Shown: piece after piece, positions 1 through 12,098 of the stretch
How the letters are laid out: each line of letters opens with the position of its first letter
Position numbering within the stretch: position 1 is the first letter of the stretch
NCBI GenBank assembly: GCA_006503535.1
Contig: QYRS01000001.1
Location: forward strand, 992,001-1,056,000
Length of the DNA: 64,000 bases
Reading direction: 5' to 3'
Source: Arthrinium phaeospermum
Taxonomy: Eukaryota > Ascomycota > Sordariomycetes > Amphisphaeriales > Apiosporaceae
Made by a program: the position numbers and the translations under genes
Notes under the pieces: generated by a model
Seen by the model: the letters and a program-made list of their open reading frames with translations, nothing else
The model's database searches: none
Told to the model about the DNA's origin: nothing

Positions 1-3000
1 CAAGCCCTACGCGAACGGTACCTGAGGACATTATCACCGCAAGCCGCAAATCGATGATGATTTGATTCGACGGCCGTGGCCTACTGGTGGTGAAAGTAGT
101 AGGTAGGTAGGCATCAACTCATTAAAGTCGGATGCCACTTAGCTTAGGTAGGCCAAGTACCGGCATGAAACTTGAAACACGCGAGAGGGAGAGGGCGAGG
201 CGCCATCGCGGGTCCTGTTCGTCTGGTCTTGCATTCTTTTTTTGGAGGGCCTTCTTTCTGACAGGGTCGTCGCGTATTATCGTTCGGTCTCGACGATTGG
301 CCTCGATGGAGAATTGTAAACAGAAGAAAGAGGAAAAAAACCCCTTCTCCTTATCTTTTTTCTTCTTGTCCCAATGCGTCAAGGCGTGTGTTGTCGCTCT
401 TGGAAAAAAAGAGAGGAAGCGCCCAATGAGACGATGCGCTATTTCGCTTCGGCGGTCTTGGTGCTATCGGCAGTGTTTCGAGCCAGAGCTGCAGGACGGC
501 GCTTCTGCCTCCTCATTGGCGCGCGCGCTCGCCCGGGAGAACGACAAGTCAGGGGCGGGCAGCGCTGGTTGACCACCGGTACCTACATTAACACTGCCGC
601 TAGCGAGTCTTTGTTTTCCTCTCTCGTTAGTACGCGGAAGGAAGCTACCAGAAACGAACGATAGGTCGGCTACGCTTGCATTGGGATGTGAGAAGTTTGA
701 TTTTTCTCTCTGTTCTTTTTGCTTCTCTTCCAGCTATCTTTCGAGGCACAGTTCGCATCGCATGTGTGTAGTACGATGTCTGACTTGTCGAATTGAGGGA
801 GCCCATCAACCAACTGGGGAATCCAATGTTACGAGCTGAGCTAAAAGGTCCCCTTAATATATATCCCAATCGCTATTTCCAGAAGGGTCGTGGAAGGAAG
901 GCGGCTAGCCAATTCGTCCCACTACCGACCGTTGAATAATCTAAAGTTAGCGGGCTGTACTGCGCACAATGCAAAGAACGCCCCGAGGAGATAGATCGTA
1001 ATCAGACAATTCCATCGCACACGAAGAGTGATCTACTCGGTTCAGCTGTCACTAAACAGACATCAGATATTAGAGAGACAACCTAGAAGAGTCCAAGACG
1101 GTCGAGACGGCTAGATGGCAGCGCATCTGTCACGTATGTATCACTGCTCGGTATCAGGGGAGGGAGAATAGACCCCCTTGCAGCTGTAGCGCCAATTGGT
1201 TAGCTGCCGTAAGTGCCGCTGTCTGGACACTTGGGACTTGCGTGCTTGCCTTTGGGCTTTGGGCCTGTCTCGATTTTCGATGGCTGGCAACTCAGTCCAC
1301 ATTTTGAAAAAGATCCAAAAGATCAAGAGATCTCACCCATCTATGCCGTCTGGCCGCAAGAGGCAACGATTGTCGAGATATAAATGCGTCGCAAAACTTG
1401 CTTGGAAAGGGTGTCAAGGTGTTCGTCGGACATGGGCGTGGCTGAGCACCATGTTGCTTGAATTTGGCCAATTTGCCCCACGATTTTGGAAGAACCTGAA
1501 GCTTCCAAGACATTGGAGGGGCAGCTCCCCTACCTGCCCACGCTGCCACGCCCGGGTTCTGGCCGGGGTCAGCCATCCTTATCTTCCAGCCGTGTTTCAC
1601 TTTTGGCTACCTAAGCCTACCTTCGACCGAACTCCCATTAACTCAGGGGAGCAAAGATGAAAAAACAGACAACGGAAAACATGCGCTTATGCGCGACGAA
1701 CGGCCAAGCTAAAGTCGTAGTCGAACGCATAGCGTACCAAGACCGACAATATATTTTTCAGGTCGACCAAGACAAGCCAGCCAGCCAGCTTTTCCTGATT
1801 CGTTCCTTTTGGTTGACGCAGCTCTCGCTGTCGATCGGCTCGTGTTCTCCTGCTCTCTCTCCAACTCTCCCAGCGAGCAGGTTCGAAGACTGGAGTCTGC
1901 ATTGATTCTGTCGCAATCGACAGCTCCATCTATAACGGATCGTTGTAAGATCCTCGTCGGCTCGAACACAGGAACCAGCTTGCCTGCTTGTGCCAGCCCT
2001 AGCTGCCGAGCCACAAGTGGAGTGCCCGGCGCCAGTTCCAGCAGATCAAGCAGTCAAACTTGTCCGCTCGTCCCTGATGGCAAGCTGGCCCACCCACACA
2101 CCCGCAGCAAGCAGCGCTCCCAGCACACTTTCTTCTGCGCTTGTGGCTGTGGTTGCGTGCATGATCCCTGTTTGGGCCAAGTTCAGGAACAGACGCTCAA
2201 TGCTACCTATCCACTCTCTGTCGCCTTCAAGGGGTCGAATCGATCAACGCCGGCCAGCCGTCCTACCCATGCTGCCAAAGAAAAAAAAAAAAGCTGCCCA
2301 GCTGCCCAGCTCTTGGCCAGAGCCTCCTCCCGCCGGACATTTTCACCCTGGCCCGTTCGACAGCGAATGGCCGCATTAGGATGAGACTTGGCGCGGTTTC
2401 TATGGCTGGCAGCCGTCCACTCTGGCTTCCTGGCCTGTTCGGGAAACGGGCAACCGGCCAGACTTACCACACACGTTCTAACCTCGTATCCCCCTGTCAG
2501 TGTGGCCTCCCCGGCACTTGTTCCAATATGGAGAGGTGCTATGGATCTTGACCTGATAGCCATGCCCACCCACCACCCCCGGCCAGGCTCCTCCTAGAGC
2601 GTGCATATTTCCTTTCCGCGGGTAGGTAAAGTAGGTTAGGTAGACAAGCAGGTAGGTGGAGGGAGGTCCTATATTAAAGCTGTAGTTCCTCCTCCGTACT
2701 GGTACACGAACACCTTCGTCTCTCACTTTTCCATCTGTGCTGTTTCCAGTCACTTACGTTCACTTCTTTTTTACTCTCCATCTTGCTTGCCAAGACGACA
2801 TTCTTTACTTTCACCCTGCCCCCCAGTGGCCCTCTTCGACCTCCATTTACATATTGATACCATCTCTCTCCCTGCCAGTCAGGCCTCTTACTCCTTGCCA
2901 TTCTTGACTCGACACACCAGTATCACTCGACTACATTCTCTCTCTCTTAGACTCTATATACAACATCTCGCATAGAGTTCTACGGCCACACTCACTATCA

Positions 3001-3019
3001 TATATACACATCCATCACC
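1..3019. other. Intergenic region; TATA-like site and pyrimidine-rich leader of the GH16 gene at its right end
   Basis: No convincing gene is visible in the first 3 kb. Open frames are short, lack family resemblance and overlap on both strands. TAGGTA-type short repeats occur near 98-150 and 2620-2660. A TATA-like TATATTAAA near 2671 is followed by a C/T-rich stretch (about 2690-3010) that runs up to the GH16 start codon, a usual layout for a well-expressed fungal promoter and 5' leader. A run of A lies at about 2280-2292. Confidence 0.5.
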
Positions 3020-3862
3020 ATGCGTACTACTAGCGGTCTTCTCTCTCTGCTCCCGGCCTTGGTCGGAGCCATCGCACCGCCCAACCTCGAGGGCCTCAAG
3101 CTCCTCTGGCACGATGGTTTCGAGGGCCCCGCCGGATCGCCCCCGAGCAACAAGTGGAACATCGCACTCTCGGTGAACACCAACAACGAGCTGCAGACCT
3201 ACTCGGTCTCCAACCAGAACATCCAGATCAGCGGCGGAGATACCATGCAGCTGGTCCCCCGCAAGTCGCCCTCGGGTCACTGGACCTCGGGCCGTATCGA
3301 GACGAAGGACTCCTGGACGCCCCCGCCCGGCGGCAAGCTGCTCATCCAGTCCAGCCTCCTCCTGGGCTCCAACGCCCCGGCCAACCAGCAGGGCATCTGG
3401 CCCGCCTTCTGGGCTTTGGGCGACGCCATGCGCCACGGCACCCAGTGGCCCCTGGCCGGCGAGCTCGACATCATGGAGCGCGTGTCCGGATCCGAGGTGG
3501 CTTACGGCACGACGCACTGCGGCGAGTTTCCCGGCGGCGTCTGCAACGAGCCCACGGGCCGCGGCAGCACGACGCCCCTTCCCTCCAACGGCTTCCACAC
3601 CTGGGCGCTGCAGATCGACGTCACCAACCCCGACTGGAGGGCGCAGAAGATCGATTGGATGCTCGACGGCAAGGCCTGGCGCACCCTGACCGGCGCCGAT
3701 ATTGGCGTCGAGGGCACCTGGAGCACGCTCGCCCACAGCCCCCTCTACATCCTGCTCAACGTCGCCGTCGGTGGTGACTGGCCCGGTAACCCCAACGCCG
3801 CCACCATGGACGGCTACGGCAGCATGATGGAGCTCCAGTACGTCGCCGTGTACTCTACATAA
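3020..3862 (+). CDS. Secreted GH16 family endo-1,3(4)-beta-glucanase-like protein
   Basis: 280-residue single-exon gene with a short hydrophobic signal peptide (about residues 1-17, ending near LVGAIA). The rest is one glycoside hydrolase family 16 jelly-roll domain. The GH16 signature ExDxxE is seen as E148, D150 and E153 (GELDIMERVSG), giving the catalytic nucleophile and acid/base pair. Family members hydrolyse 1,3- or mixed 1,3-1,4-beta-glucans outside the cell or in the wall. The ATG at 3020 has a good context (CACC before it) and is followed directly by the signal peptide. No GPI-anchor tail is present, so secretion rather than wall anchoring is inferred. Exact substrate specificity within GH16 cannot be told. 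Confidence 0.9.
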   Translation: MRTTSGLLSLLPALVGAIAPPNLEGLKLLWHDGFEGPAGSPPSNKWNIALSVNTNNELQTYSVSNQNIQISGGDTMQLVPRKSPSGHWTSGRIETKDSWTPPPGGKLLIQSSLLLGSNAPANQQGIWPAFWALGDAMRHGTQWPLAGELDIMERVSGSEVAYGTTHCGEFPGGVCNEPTGRGSTTPLPSNGFHTWALQIDVTNPDWRAQKIDWMLDGKAWRTLTGADIGVEGTWSTLAHSPLYILLNVAVGGDWPGNPNAATMDGYGSMMELQYVAVYST

Positions 3863-5444
3863 GAGTGCATTGGGGATTTGCTTGCTTGCTTCATTCATTT
3901 CGGGTTTGGGTTTATTTTTCGGTGGCAATTGGACATATATGATTCACGACTCATAAAAATATATACTTCACACAAAGAGATATATGTTACACAAAAAGTT
4001 TCTGTTATAGATTTGCGATGGGATTCTTCACTTCACACACTCACACATACAGTGGCCGCGGCGTTGTTTATCAGACTTTGGGGTCTGGTTTATTACTTAT
4101 TGGATTGGTTGGAAATTTGATCGAGATACCTCCGTCGCGCGTTCTCGAAGCGGTCTAGTCGAAACATACAATACTGCTCAGAGGCGTGCACATTTACCTT
4201 CTACAGCACTTGGAAACCTTCACACACATACACTCTCATACACATATACTTACCTTCAAGACGTACTGTACATATATTACATATTGTCTAGTACATTCAA
4301 TGCTCACTCAATGCGAGCATCTTTTTGAACAAACCTCTCTCTTAATCCTTTTGTGCCAGGTGCTTTCTACTTGTTCGATCAGCGGATCTGGACCCGCAGG
4401 TGTTTGTGAATCCTTGGCATGTCATTAACATGCGGCTGAGTGAAAGTCTATCGGGAAGGGCCTCAATTGTGTCCAGGGGTCCCGGAAGGATTTTGACTCG
4501 CGGCACTAACCATCACTGGGTAGGCCAACTGCAGGTTACCGTGATCTACCCGTCGTCAGCGGGCAAGGTTTGTCGTTCATGTCGCGCAACGCAGCATGTA
4601 CGGCATGCTGCCGGCCAGAGGAGCCGGCCGCATTGAGGCGTGCGGGATGCATCGTGGGTTTGGTATGCGAAATAGACAACGCAAATTTCCCACGCAGAAT
4701 GAAAACAGATGAAACGCCACAAATACAATATATTGGTATACTCAGTCTCTGGTATGGGACTATTCAATGCAAGCCCTCAATGCAGTAAGTTGTTCATACC
4801 AATTGCTATACGGAAGACCACTGCGCCGGTGCTAGGTATTGATTTGAAGACTGTGAAACCAAACATGTAGCAATCCTCACAAGCCCGCAAGGGCAGCTTG
4901 TGTTGACTCGCGACATCAAACAAGACCGCCTATGCGCAGATAGATCCAGACTGGGGTGGGCACGTTAAGAACTATGTATGTAGTTTACCGTTGTCGGGGA
5001 ACGACAACTGACAACCTACATAGACTGACTGAGCAAACGATTGAGAAACGCCAGAGACGAACGGATCAAACAACAAGCCCAGACTATTGATTGTTTCAAT
5101 TCCAAGGCGGCATTGATCAAGGGAAGCCGAAGCTGCTGGAGCTGGGGATGAATACGGTGATGGCCTCTACCAAGACAAAGACGGGTGCTGGACGGGAACA
5201 TAGTACTGCTGTTGGTCGGTTGACACTGTGCTTTCCTACCCCGCGATAAGATAAGGGAAATGCTCCGGCGCCCGCTCAATGGCTGTTATTCTGCGCCAGT
5301 GGTAGACATTATTTCACTGGTACCTGGTAACCCGAGCTCTAGAACTTTGGAGGGCGTGTGCATACGATCAAGTTCCTGACTTTATCCCACATGAGCAAGC
5401 ATCTGCACCACCCATACCATTCTTTACGGTAGCCAATTGCATGA
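3863..5444. other. Intergenic spacer between GH16 and GUF1
   Basis: About 1.6 kb with AT-rich 3' flank of the GH16 gene (3900-4300, with short ACACAC/TATA runs). I see no supported gene or structured RNA in it. Confidence 0.5.
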
Positions 5445-7505
5445 ATGGGTGTCCGAATCCCCATGCCATCATGTCCACACACATTGCGCCAGCTGCCCTA
5501 TTATAGCCTCGGTCTGCGGCCGACGAGGCTGCCTGTGCTCGCCCGCCATGCCCATGCCCATGCCGCCGCCCGCCCAAGCACATGGCGCCCGATACCACAC
5601 CCACAATCAAGATTCCCGGCCTCGGTGCGCTGGGCCTCGTCGGCGCAGCTGGCGGTCAAGCAGGCCCTCACTGAGCTCGAGCGGCGCATCGCCGCGATCC
5701 CCATCGACCGGTTCCGCAACTTCTGCATCGTCGCCCACATCGACCACGGCAAGAGCACGCTGTCGGACCGCCTGCTCGAGATCACCGGCACCATCTCCTC
5801 GTCGGCCGGTAACAAGCAGATCCTCGACACCCTCGAGGTCGAGCGCGAGCGCGGCATCACCGTCAAGGCCCAGACCTGCACCATGATCTACAACCACAAG
5901 GGCGAGGACTACCTGCTGCACCTGGTCGACACGCCGGGCCACGTCGACTTCCGCGCCGAGGTGACGCGGTCCTACGCCAGCTGCGGCGGCGCCCTGCTGC
6001 TCGTCGACGCCAGCCAGGGCATCCAGGCCCAGACCGTCGCCAACTTCTATCTGGCCTTCGCCGAGGGCCTCAAGATCCTGCCTGTTGTCAACAAGATCGA
6101 CATGAACGCCGCCGACGTCCCGCGCGTCCTCGACCAGCTCGAGACCACCTTCGAGCTCGACCCCGCCACCGCCATAGGCGTGAGCGCCAAGACGGGCCTC
6201 AACGTCAAGTCCCTCCTGCCCGCCATCGTCGAGAATGTGCCCGCGCCCACGGGCGACCACACGAAGCCGTTGCGCATGCTGCTGGTGGACTCGTGGTACG
6301 ACAACTTCCGCGGCGTGATTTGTCTGGTGCGCATTTTCGACGGCACCGTCCGCGCGGGCGACAACCTCGTCAGTTTCGCCACGGGCGAGAAGTACACGGT
6401 GGGCGAGGTCGGCATCCGCTACCCTATCCAGGTGCCTCAGTCAGTCCTGCGTGCGGGGCAGGTCGGTTACATCTTTTTCAACCCGGGCATGAAGAAGATC
6501 CAGGATGCCAAGATCGGCGATACCTTCACCACGCTGGGATCGGAAGGTATAGTCGAGCCCTACCCCGGCTTCGAGGAGCCGAAGCCCATGGTCTTCGTCG
6601 CGGCCTTCCCGACCGACCCCGGCGACTACCACCGCCTGGCCGACAGCATCGGCCAGCTCGTGCTCAACGACAGGAGCGTCACCCTATCCAAAGAGCACTC
6701 GGAGGCGTTGGGCGCCGGCTGGCGGCTGGGTTTCCTCGGCAGTCTGCACTGCAGCGTGTTCCAGGACCGGCTGCGGCAGGAGCACGGCGCCAGCATCATC
6801 ATCACGGAGCCGGCGGTCCAGACCAAGGTGATCTGGAAGGACGGGACGGAGCAGGTGATGCAGAACCCGGCCGAGTTCCCCGACGAGAGCCACCACACGC
6901 GCGGCGCCGAGTTCTACGAGCCGTACGTGCTCGGCACCGTGACGGTGCCCGAGGAGTACCTGGGCCGCGTCATCGAGCTGTGCGAGGCCAACCGCGGCGA
7001 GCAGGAGAGCATCGAGTTCTTCCACGGCATGTCCGTCATCGTCAAGTACCGGATCCCGACGGCGCAGCTGGTGGACGACCTGTTCGGCAAACTGAAGGGC
7101 GCGACCAAGGGGTACGCGACGCTGGACTACGAGGACGCCGGGTGGAAGCGCTCGCACCTGGTGAAGCTGCAGCTGCTCGTCAACCACGAGCCGATCGACG
7201 CCGTCAGCCGGGTCGTGCACTCGTCGCAGGTGGAGCGGCTGGGGCGGCAGTGGGTGACCAAGTTCAAGGAGCACGTGCAGCGGCAGATGTTCGAGGTCAT
7301 CATCCAGGCGGCCGTGGGCAAGAAGATTGTGGCGCGCGAGACGCTCAAGGCGTTTCGGAAGGACGTGCTGGCCAAGCTGCACGCGTCGGACATTACGCGC
7401 CGGCGCAAGCTGCTCGAGAAGCAGAAGGAGGGGCGGAAGCGGCTGCGGACGGTGGGGAATGTGACGATTGAGCAGGAGGCTTTTCAGAAGTTCTTGTCGA
7501 AGTGA
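5445..7505 (+). CDS. GUF1: GUF1, mitochondrial translation factor (EF4/LepA-type GTPase)
   Basis: 686-residue single-exon gene. The first 65 or so residues are basic, Ser/Ala/Pro/His-rich and lack acidic residues, as in a mitochondrial targeting presequence. Then follow the GTPase motifs: G1 AHIDHGKS at 97-104, the switch I RGITVKAQ motif, G3 DTPGH at 162-166 and G4 NKID at 216-219. Domain II, the elongation-factor G-like domains and the LepA-specific C-terminal domain with a basic tail complete the expected length. LepA/GUF1 proteins bind mitochondrial ribosomes, can promote back-translocation, and support protein synthesis under stress. A second in-frame Met at residue 7 is an alternative start. 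Confidence 0.96.
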   Translation: MGVRIPMPSCPHTLRQLPYYSLGLRPTRLPVLARHAHAHAAARPSTWRPIPHPQSRFPASVRWASSAQLAVKQALTELERRIAAIPIDRFRNFCIVAHIDHGKSTLSDRLLEITGTISSSAGNKQILDTLEVERERGITVKAQTCTMIYNHKGEDYLLHLVDTPGHVDFRAEVTRSYASCGGALLLVDASQGIQAQTVANFYLAFAEGLKILPVVNKIDMNAADVPRVLDQLETTFELDPATAIGVSAKTGLNVKSLLPAIVENVPAPTGDHTKPLRMLLVDSWYDNFRGVICLVRIFDGTVRAGDNLVSFATGEKYTVGEVGIRYPIQVPQSVLRAGQVGYIFFNPGMKKIQDAKIGDTFTTLGSEGIVEPYPGFEEPKPMVFVAAFPTDPGDYHRLADSIGQLVLNDRSVTLSKEHSEALGAGWRLGFLGSLHCSVFQDRLRQEHGASIIITEPAVQTKVIWKDGTEQVMQNPAEFPDESHHTRGAEFYEPYVLGTVTVPEEYLGRVIELCEANRGEQESIEFFHGMSVIVKYRIPTAQLVDDLFGKLKGATKGYATLDYEDAGWKRSHLVKLQLLVNHEPIDAVSRVVHSSQVERLGRQWVTKFKEHVQRQMFEVIIQAAVGKKIVARETLKAFRKDVLAKLHASDITRRRKLLEKQKEGRKRLRTVGNVTIEQEAFQKFLSK

Positions 7506-8157
7506 GGAGGGAGGGGGTGAGGAAGGCAAGAGCTTGTATATACGAGAGACGGAAGGAAAAGTCCGGGTGTGTATATCATGAGATAATCAATGTAAAAATA
7601 GTAACTCTGTTAAATGTTCCTCGTGTTGGGGCTATGATTGCCTGCTGAAACACTTGAGCTTGTTTCTCACGTTTGTTTTTCTTGCTTCTACGCTTCGCTT
7701 TTGGTGTTGTTTATTCGTATTGATGGCAGAAGAACACTGAGTCTGATAGTAACAGTAACCCCTGACACCGAGATGGCAGGGGCAGTTCGGGATACATGGG
7801 CGGGCTTTTTATAGAGTTCGGAAGATTCGCGGTTGGTGACCACTTACATGTACGTTGCCCCTCGAGCTTGCATCAGGCCTAATGTCTGGCTCTCCTGTAT
7901 CCGACAAGAAAGGGAGAGTTCTTCGAAACTACGTGATCTAGGGCGACATGTCTGAAGAATCTCGTCTAAGAATGCCCCTTAGATGGTGTAAACCGACATT
8001 GGCAATGAAGAGCAGCTAGTGTAGCTAGCGGTTGAAAAGGGGTTCTCGATATGTAACTTCGACTTCATTGACGCTACCAAATACTTGTTCCTCTTCTATA
8101 CCGATCATCTCAACAAAGACAGCTGCAGCTAGGGGGGAGAGAGTATGTATGCATCAT
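7506..8157. other. Spacer between convergent genes
   Basis: About 650 bases between the stop codons of GUF1 (plus) and the reductase gene (minus). AT-rich 3'-flank sequence; no gene seen. Confidence 0.5.
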
Positions 8158-9404
8158 CTAGTCCAGCTCGACAACCAACTTCGGGCTGGAGGTCGTACCC
8201 CAGCCCTTGGCGCCAATGTCGCAGGCCGTCTGGATCCCTTCCAGGCCCTTGGCCACCACCTCCGGGTCGGGCTTGCACTGCAGCGCCCCCGTCGCCAGGG
8301 CCTCGGGCACCCATTTGCCCCAAATGGCCGGGCCGACCTCGTTGTGGACGAGAGTAGTTCCGTACGCTGTTTGTTTCACACGCATAGAGCAGTTAGCCAG
8401 ACTTCCTCAGGGGACGCAAGGACTACAGATATGCCAAGAAGAAAATGAAAGGGGAAAGGGGAAAGGGGAATTCTCGCAAAGGTGTACTTACTATACCCAA
8501 CCTCCACCCCCGCGGGCACCTCCTCTCCCACCTGCTCCGCGCCAGGCAGCACCGTCTGCACCACCTTCCGACCGTCCCCCACGCTCCCGTTCTCGTCGAG
8601 CTTCAGCAAGACGCGGGCGCACTGCGCGATAGAACCGCGGGACCAAGCGTCGAAGACGCCGACGCACTCGCGCCCCTTCAAAGCCTCCACGATCTCGTCC
8701 TCGACCTTTTCGGTATCGCCGTGGTAATCAAACACCCACCTCGCCCCCAGCCCCCGGCAGTAGTCGTGGTTCCGCGCGCTCGCCGTCGTGGCGACGTCGA
8801 ACCCCGCCGCCACGGCGAGCTGGACGGCGCAGCTGCCGACGCTGGTGCGGCCGCCCCAGACTAGGAGGACTTTCTTCTGGCCGTTCTTGTCCGTGGTTGC
8901 ATTGGTGCCCGGGAGCGGCAGCGCCATGGCGTCCTTCTGAAACAAAGCCGTCGCGGCGGTGCTCAGCCCCAACGGCAACACAGCCGCCTGCGCATACGAG
9001 ACCCCCTCGGGGATCCTGGCCAGGAGTCCCCGGTCGGCCTTGGCGTATAACTGGAACGCGCCGCTCGTGAAGTCGCCGGTCTCGTGGCCGCCGGCCAGGC
9101 CGCAGACCCTATCGCCGGGGGCGAAGGAACCACTGACATTGGTACCGACGGACACGACGTCGCCGGCCAGATCGCAGCCGATGATGGCCGGGTACCCGCC
9201 CTCGGCGGGGACGATGATGCCCATGTTCTGGATGAACCAGTCGACGGGGTTGAGGGCGACGGCGCGGACGCGGACGAGGACGTCGTCGGGGCCGGGGACG
9301 GGGACGGGGGCCTCGGCGACGCGGAAGGGGCGGGATTTGGGGGCCGGGAGCCAGGCGGCCATGTTTTGGGGCTGGGGGGTGGTGGTAGTGGGAGCGGCAG
9401 CCAT
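8158..9404 (-). CDS. Medium-chain dehydrogenase/reductase (quinone oxidoreductase / trans-enoyl reductase-like)
   Basis: Two exons: 9404-8492 and 8366-8158, joined across an intron 8491-8367 (GTAAGT donor, CAG acceptor, codon split after its first base). Product 373 residues. The N-terminal GroES-like half is followed by a Rossmann fold with a nucleotide-binding stretch (VLLVWGGRTSVGSCAVQLA) that fits NADPH-dependent reductases. The structural and catalytic zinc Cys clusters of classical alcohol dehydrogenases are missing, so a zinc-independent quinone oxidoreductase or stand-alone enoyl reductase of the ToxD-like group is inferred. No polyketide synthase lies nearby, so a role in a secondary metabolite pathway is not supported by context. 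Confidence 0.85.
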
Positions 9405-10224
9405 GTTGGTGGTGGTATTTGGGTTGATGATGTGTTTCTCAAGGATTCGATGAGCTCAGCTATTCTTTGTCAAGCAAAGGATGATCACGGGACAACCTGG
9501 ACTTTCCTGGTAGCAATGTCGTCTTGAATGATACAAGAGGTAGGATAGCCTGATGAGATGCTGGTTGGTGTTTGCTAGCAAGTAAGCACTAATTTACAAG
9601 TATGCTGCGGATTGGAGGAGGCATTTCAGAAGCTCATAGGGCGATGGCCACCCGCATATATACGTTTGAAACCACCATATAAGACACAAGACGTAGTAGT
9701 TGGCGTCATCCCGGGCTGCGCTACATGCCTATTCGGAGTTTACTGGGAGTTTAGGTCCTATGGCCGTGTGCTGCGATCGCGTGGCTTAGAAATGAACGAA
9801 AGAAGGACTAGAACCAGAACAAGCAATAAAACTCCTAAGGGCCGGAAGAGAAAAGGGTGATTGACATCATCTGGAGTGTATAGCGATCTGCATCTTGCCA
9901 GCATCACGGCCGCTATACCTGAAATGGCAAACAAATAAAGTCTTGGCACGGAATCGTGAAGGATACAGGACCCCGAGGGATGTCCTCGGCGTTAGGTGCC
10001 CTGGCTGTGCTTAACTGCGTGGCATAGCTCCGTTAGGCGCTACGGGCGAAGCTGAGTCTTGCTTGGGGCGCATCTTTGGAGGGGAAAAACGAATAAAATG
10101 GCCAAGTCAAACTCGCAACTGACTGCCTTGATAGGATCCGATAGTCCATGGATATTCATGTAAACTCTCGTTTCATGTATTGACACTGAGCTATGCGATA
10201 TGGCCTCAGGTCTATGTATGCTAC
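9405..10224. other. Intergenic spacer, promoter side of the reductase gene
   Basis: About 820 bases between the start of the minus-strand reductase and the 3' end of the minus-strand MFS gene. No gene is supported. Confidence 0.45.
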
Positions 10225-12098
10225 CTACATCTGATCCTTGGTTTCTTCCCGGACTTTAGTCTCTTGATCAATCGTCTTCTTCTCCCTCCAGCTCTGGCCT
10301 CTCAATTGCAGCAGGGCGGTCGGTATGCATGCGACCCCAAAGATGATGCCGACCATGATGCCAGCGGACCCAGCCCCGCCGACGCTCTCCAACATGTCGG
10401 GGAACCAGAAGGGGCCGATGAAGCCCCAGGTAGACCGGACCACGTTGACGAACACGCCGATGCTCGCGCTGTGCTCAATGTGGCAGTCTACGGCGTAGGT
10501 GACGAGGACCGTAGTGATGAGTTGGTTGCCGGCGGCGGCAATACCCACGCCAACCTGTTGATAAAACGTTAGTCCCCAAGATCCAATTCACAGGGTAGCG
10601 GGTGGCATAAAACACTTACGATGGGCGTTACGGTATAATGCCCCTTGGTAGCATTCTGAATCTGCACCCCGAAGACGATGAGGCCTACCATGGCCAAGGC
10701 GTACCCAACGTAGCTGAGCCAAAGCCGGTGCTCCGGCGCGGGTCGGTGACCGAGCGTCTTGGCCTTCTTGTTCATCCACAGGTCACTGAGGCGGCCACCC
10801 ATCTGCTCTCCAATCACAGAACCGATGATCATGCCCAGGAACTGCAGACCAATCTGCTGCGGGTTGAGGCCGAACTTGGGAAGGAACAGTTGCGGAATCT
10901 CGACGGTGAGCAGCACGCTCGTGAAGCCGAACACGATCGAGTAGGCGACGGTGGGCACCCAGATAGAAGCGTACCTCCAGAGCGACAAGGGTTGGACGAA
11001 CTCCATCGGCTTGAAGGGGCTGGGATCGAGGCGCTTGAAGTTGAGGTATTCCTGCTTGAAGACCGAGTCCTTGTGCGGGACGCCCGATCGCAAGTAGCGC
11101 GTCTCGGGGCCGAAGAACAGATAAGCGAAGAACTGGATGCCGTTGATAATGGCGAGCACCCAGTAAATCCATCGATAGCTACCGGTATGATAGGCGACGA
11201 ACCCCATGAAGAAGGGCCCGCTGGGCGGCCCCAGGGTGACGAGCAGCGTCCACATGCCCATGTAGGTGGCCCGCTGCTTCTTGAAGAAGGTCTCGGTCAC
11301 GACGCCGCTGCCGATGGCGATGGCGGGGCTGATGAAGAAGGAGGTGAAGGCGCGGCAGATGGCCATGGACGCGTAGGTCGGGCTCAGGGCGCAGCCGACG
11401 TTGAAGAGGAGGGAGCCGACGGTGCTGATGAGCCAGACGGGCCGGCGGCCGTAGCGGTTCGACACGGGCTTCCAGAAGAGCGGCGCCCAGCCCAGAATCG
11501 CGATCTGGAGCGACGTGAGGTACGAGGCCTTCTGGATGGTGACGCCGAGCTCTTCGGCGATGTCTTCGTAGGCCGGGATGACGGCGGCTGCGATGAAGGT
11601 GGTCATCATGGCCTGTTTGTGTGTTCTGCGTCAGCCATGAACGTTTGCCTTCGGGGGGTCGGTAGCAGAAATAACCATGAGACAGCGTCTCATTCATGGA
11701 AGAGCGAGATCATGCTTCGCAAAAACGGAGTGTAGTTTCGTTCCCGATTTGGAATTGAGAAATAGATGTGCCTCCTTGGGGATATGTTAACTTACATGAA
11801 AAGCCACACAAGAAAGGTTGGCGAGTTTCTTCCATTGCGGCCAGTTGTAGGGATCGGCCGGGTCTGCCGAGGGTAGCGGCTCGAGGTCGAGGGTGCCGTG
11901 GCGCTGGAGCAGGTAGTTGCGATGTTCTTGGGAGATGCCAGCAGCGGCGCCGGTGTTGATGTAGGTCGCCCGAGGGCCTAGTTCGAGGTCCTCGACGGCG
12001 CCTTCTTGCCGAGTGTCTGTTTTTCCCAGACCATTTTCATCGTGGCCACTCGAAGCTTCGTGCTTCTTGGCCACTGCGAAGTCCTGGACGTTGTGCAT
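10225..12098 (-). CDS. MFS transporter (DHA-type drug:H+ antiporter-like)
   Basis: Three exons: 12098-11796, 11612-10620 and 10554-10225, all joined in phase 0 with GTAAGT-type donors and CAG acceptors. Product 541 residues. A hydrophilic N-terminus carrying the fungal motif DPADPYNWPQWKK precedes 12 predicted membrane segments. The motif-A-like sequence RYGRRPVWLIS lies between TM2 and TM3. The C-terminus is charged and cytosolic. The family exports toxic compounds or metabolites across the plasma membrane; the substrate cannot be inferred. A longer start (33 residues upstream, beginning MRCVLLLL) is in frame but would add an unlikely signal-like stretch encoded by a poly-A/T tract, so the ATG at 12098 is preferred. 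Confidence 0.88.

Noticed and set aside
2954..3928. 324-residue minus-strand frame over the GH16 gene
   Set aside because: Same GC3 antisense effect; the plus strand carries a complete enzyme with signal peptide and active site.
6293..7471. 392-residue frame inside GUF1
   Set aside because: Arg/Gly/Ala-rich out-of-frame shadow of the GTPase gene.
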